Below are positions 24,691 through 34,048 of a DNA stretch of 64,000 nucleotides, one piece after another. Made by a program: the position numbers and the translations under genes. The stretch comes from a virus: positions 1 through 64,000 of IMG/VR virus record IMGVR_UViG_3300036781_000714; one strand, 5' to 3'. Within the stretch, counting starts at the first letter, position 1. Each line of letters opens with the position of its first letter. The notes beneath the pieces were generated by a model, which worked only from the letters and a program-made list of their open reading frames with translations, searched no databases and was not told where the DNA came from.

Positions 24691-25505
24691 GTATCGATGA
24701 ACCCGTGGGTGCGCGCTTCCGCGAGCAAGGTGTTGAACTTCGTGACGAGGTCGTCGAATGCGCCCGCGAGCACATTGAACGCGCTGGCCACGGCATCGAA
24801 GTCGGCCTTCGACACTGGATCGGTGAGCGAGAATCCAGCGGTCACGCCCGCCGCCGCGGCGTCGGCGATCGCCGGTTGTTGATCGGTGAGCAGTTGCTTG
24901 TCGTTCTGGTCGAAGTACTTCATCGTACGGATCTTCAGCAGGACCTTGAGGAATCCCGTATCGTCGAGCGAGGCCAAGACGGTTGAGCCATCGGCGCTGA
25001 TGATCGCAAAGTTGTCATCGGCGTTCAGTCCGATGTGGGCGAGCGGCGACCCGTTCCGCAGCAACGCCAGCATCGGCAGAATGTCGGCCGTGGTGTTGCG
25101 ATTGAGGCGCTCGGGAAGATCCTTATCGAACGACGCGACGGCTGTGATGTTCGTGTCGTCGTCGTCCTCGGGATGATCCTTTGTGAAAATCGTAATGTGA
25201 TCGTTCTCATCGAGGCCGACATAGCCGAACGTCTGCCCATGCCGACGAATGCCGATCAGTGGCAGCTTGTCGGGATCAACTTCGTCGCGCTCGACGAGCA
25301 ACGGCTCCTCTTTCGCCTTATGCAGCCAGAGGCGCCCTTCGATACGACGGTCGCCAGTCTTCTCGATGCCGACTTCCTCGAACGATTCCGGCTTGTCGAT
25401 GAGCGACTCGTACGTCACGAGCGCCTTGTCTGGCGATCGGCTCGGCGGCGTCGCCGGAGGAATCACGCGGTGAATCGCGGGCGGCGGCCCGATGCGATCA
25501 CTCAC
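24687..25505 (-). CDS. Phage virion-associated protein, 272 aa
   Basis: The GTG at 25505 overlaps the stop of the tail-hub gene (GTGA), giving a 272-residue product; the longer open frame upstream is antisense noise. It is strand-rich in the middle (IGIRRHGQTFGYVGLDENDHIT, read in parts; NADDNFAIISADGSTVLASL) and helical at the end. No family recognised. Its place between hub and cupin-like genes suggests a tail or tail-fibre accessory role. Confidence 0.65.
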   Translation of the reverse strand: MSDRIGPPPAIHRVIPPATPPSRSPDKALVTYESLIDKPESFEEVGIEKTGDRRIEGRLWLHKAKEEPLLVERDEVDPDKLPLIGIRRHGQTFGYVGLDENDHITIFTKDHPEDDDDTNITAVASFDKDLPERLNRNTTADILPMLALLRNGSPLAHIGLNADDNFAIISADGSTVLASLDDTGFLKVLLKIRTMKYFDQNDKQLLTDQQPAIADAAAAGVTAGFSLTDPVSKADFDAVASAFNVLAGAFDDLVTKFNTLLAEARTHGFIDT

Positions 25506-27442
25506 GCGTCCGCCCGGATCGCGGTCGGATCTTCCGAGAAGTTCTCGATCTGGAACCGGTGATCGGCAGCCGTGCACTGCACGCGGACCTTGAGCCGTGA
25601 TCCGCGCGCATAGTCCAATGTGATCGGGACAGTCACGCGAGTCCCCTGCGCGCCGCCGCCAACCGGCATCCATTTGCCGAACGAGGCCTTCCAGACTTTG
25701 ACGAGATAGTCTCTGGAGTTCGCGCGCACGATGTCGCCGGCTGTGCCGTTCCCGATATTCGTGTCCGTGCCCGACGTGTCGACCCATCGATCACCATCCT
25801 GCGGCGACGCTGGCGAGTTCGGACTGATCGTCAGGACCGCTGACGCCATCGCTTGTCCGTCGATCGTCGGCATGATGCTGAACACGAAGGTCGGAATGGC
25901 GAACGAGACTTCCCACGCGATCGTGAGGTAGCGCTTTCGCATGACGCCAACGCCGTTCGGACCGAAGGGGGCGTATTCGCCGAACGTCACGTCGGGCAAT
26001 GGGCTCGCGAGCACCGGGCTGTCGGCCGGCGATGCCTTCTCCCGGTATTTCGCGATGAGCGTGCCGAGCGTCGCGGTGCCGCCGAAAAAGCGTTGCTTGT
26101 CGGCGGTATGCTCGCGGCGGAACTGCGCCGCACTGAGAATGATCTTCCCCGTGAAGACCTGGCGCGTGTAGCCGCCTGTCTTCACATGGTACTTGAGCAC
26201 CACCGTGTCGCTGCCCGCGCCCCATCCCACGGTCGCATTGCAATACGGAATGCCGATGAGCACCTGTCCAAGCTCATTGTCGGCCATCATCCAGACGAGA
26301 TCTTGGTTGGTCTGGCCTGGGTAGCTCGCGAGCGTCCGAAACGGATCGGTCCAGATGAGATCCCAATATCCAAAGGACTTGGATGAGAAATCTCGTAATT
26401 TCGCGCCGACGTCGGTCGTCTCCGCGCCATCGAACGTCCAGTGGCCGTTGTCGCCGACCCCATGGAGCAAGCGATCGGGCCCTTCGATGAGCGCGTGCGG
26501 CCCGACGACATTCTGCGTGCCCGCGACCGGCGACGCGCCATTGTTCTTGAACGAGTCGCGGCCATACCCTTCAATGAAGTAGAGGCCTTCGTTCGTGCCG
26601 ACCCACGCGCGCTGCGCCCAGACCGTCATGGCGCGGACGATGACACCGGCCCCACCAATGAGAATCGCGTCAGAATCGACGAACGCGCGATCACTCGGAT
26701 CGGCATCGCCCGAGAGAATGTCATCCTCGGCCGCGTCGAATCCGTATTTGAGCGGCTGGTTGATGTTCGAGAACATCACGCGATTCGGACCATCGCCAGT
26801 CGCCGCGTCGCTGGAGTCGAAGCCCGCGAGCAAGATGTGGCCGTTGTACGCGAGGACGAGCCGCGGGAAGAGCTGCTGCGAGTTCGAGCCGCCAGAGAAT
26901 TCGCCATCTGGCCCCGTGCCGAGCGCATCGAAGGCGCTGATTGGCAACACGCTAATGGCGGGCCCGGCACTCGGATCAGTGACCACGACATACAGCCCGA
27001 TCCCTTGGCGCGTCGGGAAGGCTTGGCGCGCCGAGAGCGCGGCCAAGGTGAGCCACGTCTGTTCGCCGCCGAAGACATACGGCAGCGTCGCGAACGTCAC
27101 CACGTACCGGGCGACATGGCCTCCGCCGACGTTCACACCGCCAAACACCGTTCCATTGAGTTCCGCGACGCCGATGAAGGTCGCACCGGCTTCATCACCC
27201 ACGTAGAGCATCTGCGGGAGTTGGGGTGCGGGTAGCGGATGGAGCGCATAGACGAGATCGAGATCGCCCGATCCGGTCGCATCGACATACGGCGTGATGT
27301 CCGAGGCCGCGACGAGTTGTCCGCGCGGTCCGATGTCGTAGCCATCGCACGCCGTGAGCTCGTCGACGCGTTGTGCGTCGGACGATCCTTCGAGGACAAT
27401 CCCGCCGCCGAAGCCAGGAACCGAGAGGACTTGGCCAGCCAC
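25502..27442 (-). CDS. Tail hub, P22 gp10-like beta-propeller protein
   Basis: A 646-residue, strand-rich protein. The opening GQVLSVPGFGGGIVLEGSSD and repeats of the form NGHILLAGFDSS, NRVMFSNINQPLKYGF, AWVGTNEGLYFIEGYGRD and GHWTFDGAETTDVG are typical of the beta-propeller tail hub (packaged-DNA stabilisation protein gp10 type) in short-tailed phages. It likely closes the portal and carries the fibres. Follows the adaptor gene by one base. Confidence 0.75.
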   Translation of the reverse strand: MAGQVLSVPGFGGGIVLEGSSDAQRVDELTACDGYDIGPRGQLVAASDITPYVDATGSGDLDLVYALHPLPAPQLPQMLYVGDEAGATFIGVAELNGTVFGGVNVGGGHVARYVVTFATLPYVFGGEQTWLTLAALSARQAFPTRQGIGLYVVVTDPSAGPAISVLPISAFDALGTGPDGEFSGGSNSQQLFPRLVLAYNGHILLAGFDSSDAATGDGPNRVMFSNINQPLKYGFDAAEDDILSGDADPSDRAFVDSDAILIGGAGVIVRAMTVWAQRAWVGTNEGLYFIEGYGRDSFKNNGASPVAGTQNVVGPHALIEGPDRLLHGVGDNGHWTFDGAETTDVGAKLRDFSSKSFGYWDLIWTDPFRTLASYPGQTNQDLVWMMADNELGQVLIGIPYCNATVGWGAGSDTVVLKYHVKTGGYTRQVFTGKIILSAAQFRREHTADKQRFFGGTATLGTLIAKYREKASPADSPVLASPLPDVTFGEYAPFGPNGVGVMRKRYLTIAWEVSFAIPTFVFSIMPTIDGQAMASAVLTISPNSPASPQDGDRWVDTSGTDTNIGNGTAGDIVRANSRDYLVKVWKASFGKWMPVGGGAQGTRVTVPITLDYARGSRLKVRVQCTAADHRFQIENFSEDPTAIRADA

Positions 27443-28120
27443 TTACTCGGTACCCGGTCCTTGCTGCATGAGCGACTGCAGGCGCTGCATGATGATGCCA
27501 CCGTGCGGTGACGTGAGCGCAGTCATCGAGAGACCGGAGAGGTGAATGAAGAGCGCGTACTGCTGATCGCGGTACGTCTTGAGCGCCGCGAATTCTGACG
27601 CATTGCGTCCCTCATCTTTCGTCGCGAGATACGTCGCCATCTCCACGATGATCAATTCGAGATGGCGCACGGGAAAGCGCGCGTCGAGCACATCGGTGAG
27701 CGCCGTGAGGGACGCGGGCGCATCGAGTTGGAAGACCGTGACCGGTTCGCCAACAGGGTCGCCGGGTTTGCCGCGCGAAATGAGGAGCTCCGCTTGCCGG
27801 TACATCGCTGGTGCGAGATGCCAACTCCGCTCGATCTCTTCGACCGGGATCACGTTGATTTTCGTGCCGTCGGCCCGCTGCACGCGACGGACATCGATAA
27901 TGTCGGCCGACAACGCCCCACTCGCCGGATTGCCGGTGAGCGAGATCGTCGCGCGCGAGAGATAGCGTTCTGGCGCGGCGACGGCCGACGCTGCGAAGAT
28001 CACCTGGTAGATGCGATTGGCGAGGGCGACGAGCTCACCATCGGTCGCGAGTTTTCCCGGATCATTCGCGGTCGACCGGCTGTACGCGGCCTCGACGAGA
28101 ATCTGAACGGTCGTTGACAT
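27443..28120 (-). CDS. Tail adaptor/head-tail connector protein
   Basis: A 225-residue helical protein. The central segment DIIDVRRVQRADGTKINVIPVEEI and the later FPVRHLELIIVEMATYLATKDEG followed by LKTYRDQQYALFI match the pattern of phage gp4/gp11-type adaptor proteins that bind under the portal. Placed directly before the hub gene, as in podoviruses. Confidence is moderate because the family is diverse. Confidence 0.65.
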   Translation of the reverse strand: MSTTVQILVEAAYSRSTANDPGKLATDGELVALANRIYQVIFAASAVAAPERYLSRATISLTGNPASGALSADIIDVRRVQRADGTKINVIPVEEIERSWHLAPAMYRQAELLISRGKPGDPVGEPVTVFQLDAPASLTALTDVLDARFPVRHLELIIVEMATYLATKDEGRNASEFAALKTYRDQQYALFIHLSGLSMTALTSPHGGIIMQRLQSLMQQGPGTE

Positions 28121-28171
28121 CAGCGATTCCTATTCGAGAAGGAGGGACGCGCGCGTGCGAGCGTTCGAGTG

Positions 28172-29899
28172 TTACAGGAGCGAGTAGCTCGTCAGGTGGA
28201 ACGTGTTGATGAACGGCGCATCATCGAGTTCAAATTCCACGACGGCGGCGGTATTCGCCGGAATCGTCTTGAGCCCCGCGACGTTGAGCGCGCCAGCACC
28301 GAGCCCCGTGCGCACGACGCGATGCCGATGGCCCTTGAGCAGATTGTCCGTCGGTGCCGCAACGACCCGATTCGTGGAGAGATCGCTCGAGAACACGATG
28401 GTGATCGGGTCGCTCGACAAGATCTGATAATCCTGATCGCCGATGTTGCTCGAGAACGTCTCGCGCACGTAGCGGTCTTCCGCCTTGTTCTGATCGAACG
28501 AGTGCAGCGTCCCGTTGATCGCGTAGCCGGAGTTGCTCCCGATGTCGGTGACGTCGTTGGCGGTGATCGACCATTGCGACGTGCTGGGGCGTGAGAGAAT
28601 GCCGATCGACGTGCCGATGCCTAAGAGCGTGCGCAGCACGTTGTGCGCGATCTTGATGCGCGTGGCCGGCGCGTCGCTCCAACTCCCGATGCCCGAGAGA
28701 CCGATATTGGTGATGACGTTGCCCGTGATGTTCACGTCCGTGCAGACGCCGCGGATGGCGATCGAGTTCTTCAGCGCGTTGGTGATGTGGTTGCCGCTCA
28801 CGGTCGTCCCGGCGACGTTCACCGAAATACAGATCCCGTCCTTCGTGCTGCCGTCGATGCTATTCCCCGTTGCCACGTACGGTCCGTCGCCATCGAGCGC
28901 GATGCCGCCCGTCGGCAACGAGCCATCGTCTTGGCCTGAGGCGACGTTCAGCACGGTGTTGTTGCTCACCAGGCTGTGACGGATGTTCTGGATGTAGATG
29001 CCTGAGCCCGCGACGTCGTGGACATCGTTCGTCAGGATGCGGCAGCGACCCACGAGCGAAACGTCGACCGTCGACGTGTGATAAAGGAGGATGCCGTAGC
29101 CCTGGCGTCCCGGATTGATCGGCGAGACACGCGCCCCGGAACACTCGTTGCCCTGCACGAGCACGTTCCACGGGTCGAAAATCGCAATGTTCTGATTGAC
29201 GAGCGTCGACGTGCAGCGGTTGTTCGTGATGCGCGAATTCGTGAGTTGGTACGTGCCGATGTTGCAACAGATGTCGGCGTGTCCTTCGCCGCCGAGATTC
29301 CCGTTGCCGCTCAGCCGATTCGCATCGATCGTCGCATCGTCGATCTGCTGCAGGAAAATCCCGGCGCAGAATCCGTGCGAGTTCGGGAGGGTGGCGCCAG
29401 TGATGCTCATGCGCAGCACGCGGAAGTGCGCCGCGTTGAAATTGCTCACGCCACCGGCGTTGCGCCCACCGATCTTGAAGTCGCGGACGGTGATGTTGTC
29501 AAAGTTCTGACAAATGATCATCTGGTCCTGCGACGACGTGCCGCTGTAGTCGCAGATGATCTCAGAGGCGTCGCCGTGCCCGAAGATCTCGATGTTGCCG
29601 CCAGGGACGGCGATGCCTTTGGTCAGGCGATAGCGTCCTGGGGTGATCTCGAAATGACTGTTCGTCACCGCCGCCGCCGCGTTCATGCACTTCTGGAACG
29701 CCAACGCGTCATCGGTCACGGAATCGCCCACCGCGCCGAAGTCGCGTGGATTGAACGCCGTGTTGTTGGTGAGGAAACTCTTGAGGTCCGGACCGAGGCG
29801 ACCAGTCGGAAGCGCCTTCACGCCCGTGAGGAACGGCCAGAGATTGTCGAGCAGCGCGTTCTCTTCCGTGGCAGTGGTGCCGAAGAACTTGTCGGGCAT
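28172..29899 (-). CDS. Tailspike with right-handed beta-helix (pectate-lyase-like)
   Basis: Start MPDKFFGTTATEEN at 29899, with GGAGGG a few bases upstream; 575 residues. After a short head-binding part comes the classic opening FNPRDFGAVGDSVTDDALAF (about 49-68), then many turns rich in Asn, Gly, Ile and Val (NSRITNNRC, SLVSNNTVLNV, VSGNHITNALKN, ITGNVITNIG) that define a parallel beta-helix. Such spikes bind and often cleave host surface glycans. The C-terminal part from about 460 is likely a trimerisation or cap domain. Confidence 0.88.
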   Translation of the reverse strand: MPDKFFGTTATEENALLDNLWPFLTGVKALPTGRLGPDLKSFLTNNTAFNPRDFGAVGDSVTDDALAFQKCMNAAAAVTNSHFEITPGRYRLTKGIAVPGGNIEIFGHGDASEIICDYSGTSSQDQMIICQNFDNITVRDFKIGGRNAGGVSNFNAAHFRVLRMSITGATLPNSHGFCAGIFLQQIDDATIDANRLSGNGNLGGEGHADICCNIGTYQLTNSRITNNRCTSTLVNQNIAIFDPWNVLVQGNECSGARVSPINPGRQGYGILLYHTSTVDVSLVGRCRILTNDVHDVAGSGIYIQNIRHSLVSNNTVLNVASGQDDGSLPTGGIALDGDGPYVATGNSIDGSTKDGICISVNVAGTTVSGNHITNALKNSIAIRGVCTDVNITGNVITNIGLSGIGSWSDAPATRIKIAHNVLRTLLGIGTSIGILSRPSTSQWSITANDVTDIGSNSGYAINGTLHSFDQNKAEDRYVRETFSSNIGDQDYQILSSDPITIVFSSDLSTNRVVAAPTDNLLKGHRHRVVRTGLGAGALNVAGLKTIPANTAAVVEFELDDAPFINTFHLTSYSLL

Positions 29900-29908
29900 C
29901 CGACCCTC

Positions 29909-29949
29909 CAAAAACGAAAAGCCCCGCAACTCCAAGCGGAGCGCAGGGC
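29909..29949 (-). terminator. Hairpin and T tract before the tailspike gene
   Basis: On the minus strand GCCCTGCGCTCC (29938-29949) pairs with GGAGTTGCGGGGC (29921-29933) and is followed by TTTTCGTTTTTG. It is about 70 bases after the upstream stop and about 10 bases before the tailspike ATG, so it either terminates or forms the 5' end structure of the tailspike message. Confidence 0.7.
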
Positions 29950-30019
29950 GGTGGCGAGTGACGAGTTGTGGCGAGCGACGACGGAACGACTGGGAACTAC
30001 GAGCGCGACGGGACTAGTA

Positions 30020-32317
30020 TTAGCGTTTGTAAATGACTCGGTTCTGACGGACCTCGGCGACCATGTCGAAGCCGTCGTTGGCCATTTCTTCTTCCGCACG
30101 CCGCGCGTTCTCGGCGAACATCACGCGTTCGGCTTGCGTGCACGGCCGCGATTGATTGGCAAAGAGCTCGGCCATCCCCGCGATGAGCGGTTCGTGCATG
30201 ACGGCCGGCACGGTGATCTTGTCATCGAGCGAGGTCAGGGTCGTGAGTGCGAGATGCCGCACGGACACGTTCCGCACCGCGTCCCACTGGTCGGTGCCCG
30301 CCAGCGGCGCGCGACGCACGGGATACACGCGATTGTTCGCGATCGTGGCTTCGAGCGCCGAATGTTGCTTGGGCCAGTTCACCTGCGCGCTCTCGGCAGA
30401 GACCACGACCGATACCGGAGGGCCATCTTCATAGTTCGCGGTCAGCAGGAACAGCGTGATGATGTCGGGCGGTAGCGGGAGCCCTGCGGCGCCACCAAGC
30501 GTGCCGAACGGATCACCGAGCGTTTCGGGAAGGTCGGTGTTGACGAACGGCTGCTGGTGTTGGCTCGTCAGTGCTTCCCATCCGTCGCCCGCATCGTCGC
30601 GCAAAAAGAGCGCGCCGAGTGGGCTCACGCCGTACAACTGACCATGGGGGGAGAGATCGAACGTCGTGGTCTGTCCGACGAACGGCCGCACTTGCTCGCG
30701 GTACTTCAGGAGCTTCGCCCGCTGCCAGTTGTTCAGCCAGAGCAACGCCGAACCATCGTTCAACTGCACGTCGATGAACGACCAATGCCGAATGCGCGCC
30801 TGCTCGATGATGTCGCGCGCGGACAGCGAGGACGTCGGCGACGGCGTGGTAATGATCCGCTGATTCGTGCACGTGACGGCGCCCGGCGACCACCGATAGG
30901 GCGTGAGATCAGCGCAACAGAGACAGTCGTCATCGCCACCATCGCCCCCATCTCCTCCATCTCCGCCGTCGCCACCGTCCCCGCCATCACCCCCGTCGCC
31001 CCCATCATCGACGAACGGCGCGAAGAAGTCGTCGACGAGTTGCAACGCGCGCGTGGTGATCGCGTTGAAGAACGGCATCGCCCGCAGTCGCGACGCGATG
31101 CTGATCGAATCACTTCCGGTCGGCCCGTCAGTCTCCTCGACCGACAGCGGCACGGTCGGGAGGATGCCAAAGTCCTCATCAGCACCGATGAACAATTGCG
31201 GCGCGGCGGGGGGCGCGACGCGTGGGACGCGGACGACGGCGAGGTCGTCTTCCGCAGCAAGCGCGAGACCGACGACAGGCGGAACGAACTCCTCACTGCC
31301 CGGGACCGCGAACGTCGCACCGGCCATCGGCAGCGCGTTCGAGACGAGCGGTCGCGCAATGAACCCGGCGTCATCATCGATCGGCAGTGGTACGACGTCT
31401 GTGAGAGAACCCACATCGTCGTTCGCGCCGGGCATCCGACCGCCGAAGATTGCCGCGAGCACGGCGATCGGATTGATGACGCGTGGCGACTGCGGCGCTG
31501 GAAGTTGTACCCACTCGTTGTCGTCGACAGTGAGGGGGAGGAACGGCGGCGCTTCGTCGACCTCGTCCCACGACCCCGGATGTGGAATCGTGAACACGAA
31601 TGGAATTGGGGCCGGCAGCTTACTGCCTGTCTCGTCGTCCGCAAACGTCGGCGCTACAAATACCGGTACGTCTTCGATGCCGTCCGATGGAATGCGACGC
31701 GGTGGCACGCTCGGCGCCATGCGTTGCGGTGTTCGCAGTGGTTGTCCGGCCTCTTCGTCGACAATACTTCCGCCGCCACCACCATTCACGTACGTGAAAG
31801 CGAGGATTGCAGTACTCGCTGGTACAGTCGCGACATCGGCAAAGTTCACGGTACGATCCGGCGAGCCAGTCATCCCGTTGTTCGCGACGATCAGGTTAAT
31901 CAGGTTCCCTGCTGCCCATGTGCCCTGATTTACCAGTTCTTGGATAATCGCTGTCACGTCGAACACCACGGGTGCCGTTACGGTCAGCGGGCCATAGGTC
32001 ACCACTGCGGTAGTGGCAGGCGTCATGGCGCTTGGTTTGTTGCCGCTAGAGCCAACCGTCGCATTCGCAACCTTTTGACCATAGCACTTGAGTGCATGGT
32101 TCGTCCCAACAACGTTTGTCGGAGTGAGCGTCAGCGTCCCGCTGCTAATAGTCGCGCCTTGATTTACACTGGTGAGCGCAAATGACGTCACTCCGGTTGA
32201 CGATCTATCCCCGCCGTCTTGAAATACACCAGCCGATACCAACGACGCATTGTACACGCCTTCAGTGTCAAAACCATCGTTGGCGGTATCAGTGATTTGT
32301 TGTGAGAATGCTGTCAT
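30020..32317 (-). CDS. Large modular virion protein with GGD linker, 765 aa
   Basis: The first 190 residues are strand-rich, like a head- or fibre-binding lectin domain (TDTANDGFDTEGVYNASLV). Residues 190-430 contain a loose repeat of acidic-Pro segments with a period near 50 (for example TFADDETGSKLPAPIPF and TVDDNEWVQLPAPQSP). A run of Gly-Gly-Asp units follows, then a folded C-terminus with ARIRHWSFIDVQLNDGSAL and VPAVMHEPLIAGMAELFANQ, patterns seen in head-tail adaptor-like proteins. Likely a structural component; the exact role is not known. Confidence 0.6.
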   Translation of the reverse strand: MTAFSQQITDTANDGFDTEGVYNASLVSAGVFQDGGDRSSTGVTSFALTSVNQGATISSGTLTLTPTNVVGTNHALKCYGQKVANATVGSSGNKPSAMTPATTAVVTYGPLTVTAPVVFDVTAIIQELVNQGTWAAGNLINLIVANNGMTGSPDRTVNFADVATVPASTAILAFTYVNGGGGGSIVDEEAGQPLRTPQRMAPSVPPRRIPSDGIEDVPVFVAPTFADDETGSKLPAPIPFVFTIPHPGSWDEVDEAPPFLPLTVDDNEWVQLPAPQSPRVINPIAVLAAIFGGRMPGANDDVGSLTDVVPLPIDDDAGFIARPLVSNALPMAGATFAVPGSEEFVPPVVGLALAAEDDLAVVRVPRVAPPAAPQLFIGADEDFGILPTVPLSVEETDGPTGSDSISIASRLRAMPFFNAITTRALQLVDDFFAPFVDDGGDGGDGGDGGDGGDGGDGGDGGDDDCLCCADLTPYRWSPGAVTCTNQRIITTPSPTSSLSARDIIEQARIRHWSFIDVQLNDGSALLWLNNWQRAKLLKYREQVRPFVGQTTTFDLSPHGQLYGVSPLGALFLRDDAGDGWEALTSQHQQPFVNTDLPETLGDPFGTLGGAAGLPLPPDIITLFLLTANYEDGPPVSVVVSAESAQVNWPKQHSALEATIANNRVYPVRRAPLAGTDQWDAVRNVSVRHLALTTLTSLDDKITVPAVMHEPLIAGMAELFANQSRPCTQAERVMFAENARRAEEEMANDGFDMVAEVRQNRVIYKR
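30931..31010 (-). repeat. 9-bp repeat encoding a Gly-Gly-Asp linker
   Basis: About eight units encoding GGD in tandem within the 765-aa virion protein, followed by DDD and then CLCC. Codon usage varies between units, so the tract is conserved at the protein level rather than being a recent DNA slippage. It probably forms a flexible acidic linker. Confidence 0.8.
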
Positions 32318-32390
32318 TATCTATTTCTCATCGTGTTCCGATCCGCTGCGTCGCGGTGGCCGAGGTATGCCGCACAAGGGCGAGTGACAT

Positions 32391-33539
32391 TTAGCTACTC
32401 CTCGGCTTGCCGATGCGGGTGGTCGACATCGCCGCAGGGCCGATGTAGCGATGCTCACCGGTGGCGCCCAGCTCAAGTTGCGCCCCGATGCGCACCCAAT
32501 CGAGAAACCACAGCGCCCCACTGGCTGAACTCGGTGTCGTCATGGCGATGGTGACATCCTGCAGGATCGGCGTCGTCTCGTCGTCGAACCACATCGTGAC
32601 CTTGCCATCGCCCGCGTTCTTGGCACTATCGCAGACCGTCTTGACCTCGATGTAGTGCCACGTCGCGATGGTGACGAGCGAGTTCGCCGTGTTGCTATTC
32701 CACAGTTGCGATGTCGCGGAGTCGGTCTCACCGCCGATCTGCGCGCCGAACCCTCGGCATACGTGATCCGGATCGCCGGAACTGCCGTGGCCGGAGTCCC
32801 ACCGTTCGTAGAGCCACTTCCGCAGCGTGCTTGATCCGATCGTGCCCGCGGCGGTGACGTAGATCCAGAAGGCGGTGTAGTGCGTCGACCCGTAACCGAG
32901 CTTGAACGGCGTGTGGGCGAGATCGGGGAGCACGAGGATGCCAGCGTTTGAATCCGCGCTCGGGTCGTACGTGACATCGATGACCTTGTTGTTCGTTCCG
33001 CTCCACGGCTGCACGCCGGTCGGGTTCGCGATCGGCGTCTGGTTGACGTGCCCCTGCGTGTCCGTATCCCACTGGTTCCCGTTCGCCAGCAACCCGGAGT
33101 TCTGGAGCGTCGTGCCGCCCCATCCAGACCACATGAGATCTGGGTTGGAGAAGCCTGACGAGGAAACGGTGATCGAACTCGACGTCACGCCCGTCAGCCC
33201 GGTCGCCACCGCGGCGAGCGTATTCGTCGACGCCCCCGTGATGACGAGGTCCGTGAATGTCGCTTTGCCGATCGCGTCGGTGTTCACCGTCGCGGTGCCG
33301 CTCAACGTCCCCGTGCCACTGCCGATCGACAGCGTGATCGCGATACCGGCTTGTGCGACAGATGCACCGGACGCGTCTCGCAACTGCACCACCGGTTGCT
33401 GTGCGATCACGCTGCCACTCGTCGCCGTACTTGAGGGTTGCGTCGTGAACGCGAGCTGCGTCGCGGGCGCAACGCCAGAGCCGCTACTAGAGCGGCTCCG
33501 ACGACCAAGGCCTCGTGGATCGAGCGTGATGGTGCGCAC
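32391..33539 (-). CDS. Ig-like plus concanavalin A-like adhesin/fibre protein
   Basis: A 382-residue protein from a GTG start. Residues 25-105 read as a bacterial Ig-like domain (ATQLAFTTQPSSTATSGSV, then PVVQLRDASGASVAQAGIAI). Residues 135-370 look like a lectin/glucanase jelly roll, with NKVIDVTYDP, GSTHYTAFWIYVTAAGTIGS, ATWHYIEVKTVCDSA and DGKVTMWFDDE. The domain resembles the secreted protein at 12110-13195. Located between fibre-like genes, it is probably a receptor-binding or decoration component. Confidence 0.7.
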   Translation of the reverse strand: MRTITLDPRGLGRRSRSSSGSGVAPATQLAFTTQPSSTATSGSVIAQQPVVQLRDASGASVAQAGIAITLSIGSGTGTLSGTATVNTDAIGKATFTDLVITGASTNTLAAVATGLTGVTSSSITVSSSGFSNPDLMWSGWGGTTLQNSGLLANGNQWDTDTQGHVNQTPIANPTGVQPWSGTNNKVIDVTYDPSADSNAGILVLPDLAHTPFKLGYGSTHYTAFWIYVTAAGTIGSSTLRKWLYERWDSGHGSSGDPDHVCRGFGAQIGGETDSATSQLWNSNTANSLVTIATWHYIEVKTVCDSAKNAGDGKVTMWFDDETTPILQDVTIAMTTPSSASGALWFLDWVRIGAQLELGATGEHRYIGPAAMSTTRIGKPRSS

Positions 33540-33551
33540 GACGCCGCGCGC

Positions 33552-33908
33552 TTACAGCTGCGCGGCGGCGGCCGCAGCCGCGTCGACGGCCTGCGCTGCG
33601 AGTTGCGCGGCTTCTTCGGCCTTGGCTTTCCGTCGTCCCACGATGGCGTTCCATCGAGGAATCCAGTCGACTGCGGTCAGCACTTCGATGCTGTCGCCCT
33701 CGTGACTGACCTCGAGTGCCGCCTTCGCCGCGGCGCGGACATGTTCGTCGCCCCAATTCGGCGACACGGCGAGCGCCGTGAGCTCGCTCTGCACGGTGTG
33801 AATCTCGATCGACCGCGCATCGCTCGGCTCAGCCTGATTCACCGTGATTGAAACGGAGTCGTCGCCAGGGACATAACGCGTGCTGGCGAGGACGAAGACG
33901 CGATTCAT
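33552..33908 (-). CDS. Small phage protein with Ala-rich helix, 118 aa
   Basis: Start MNRVFVLASTRYVPGDD at 33908 with AGGTC upstream. The N-terminal 75 residues look folded (SVSITVNQAEPSD, EIHTVQSELTALAV); the C-terminus is a long Ala helix (KAEEAAQLAAQAVDAAAAAAAQ). It ends 12 bases before the adhesin gene. No family recognised. Confidence 0.65.
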   Translation of the reverse strand: MNRVFVLASTRYVPGDDSVSITVNQAEPSDARSIEIHTVQSELTALAVSPNWGDEHVRAAAKAALEVSHEGDSIEVLTAVDWIPRWNAIVGRRKAKAEEAAQLAAQAVDAAAAAAAQL

Positions 33909-34000
33909 GGAGACCTCGAACGAGAGATGAGCGGGTGACGAGCGGGTGACGAGCGGTGGCAACTCGGATGACGAGCGTTTCTCAATGAGCGAAGTACAAA

Positions 34001-34034
34001 CGGGCGCACCAGCGTTGGGTTGCTGGTACGCCCG
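34001..34034 (-). terminator. Intrinsic terminator after the 160-aa virion gene
   Basis: A 13-base stem with one mismatch (CGGGCGTACCAGC and GCTGGTGCGCCCG on the minus strand) around an 8-base loop, followed by TTTGTACTT. It begins 15 bases after the stop of the upstream gene, the usual place for a terminator. Confidence 0.75.
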
Positions 34035-34048
34035 CGTTGGTACGGTGC

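Noticed and set aside
24687-25787. 366-codon version of the gene ending at 24687
   Set aside because: The extra N-terminus is antisense-like, Arg/His-rich and overlaps the hub gene; the GTGA junction at 25502-25505 gives the natural start.
29018-30475. Long plus-strand frame of 485 codons
   Set aside because: Antisense to the tailspike and the next virion gene; those have clear folds and ribosome sites.
30557-32185. Long plus-strand frame of 542 codons
   Set aside because: Antisense to the 765-aa virion protein, with Arg-rich, non-protein-like composition; a product of high GC.
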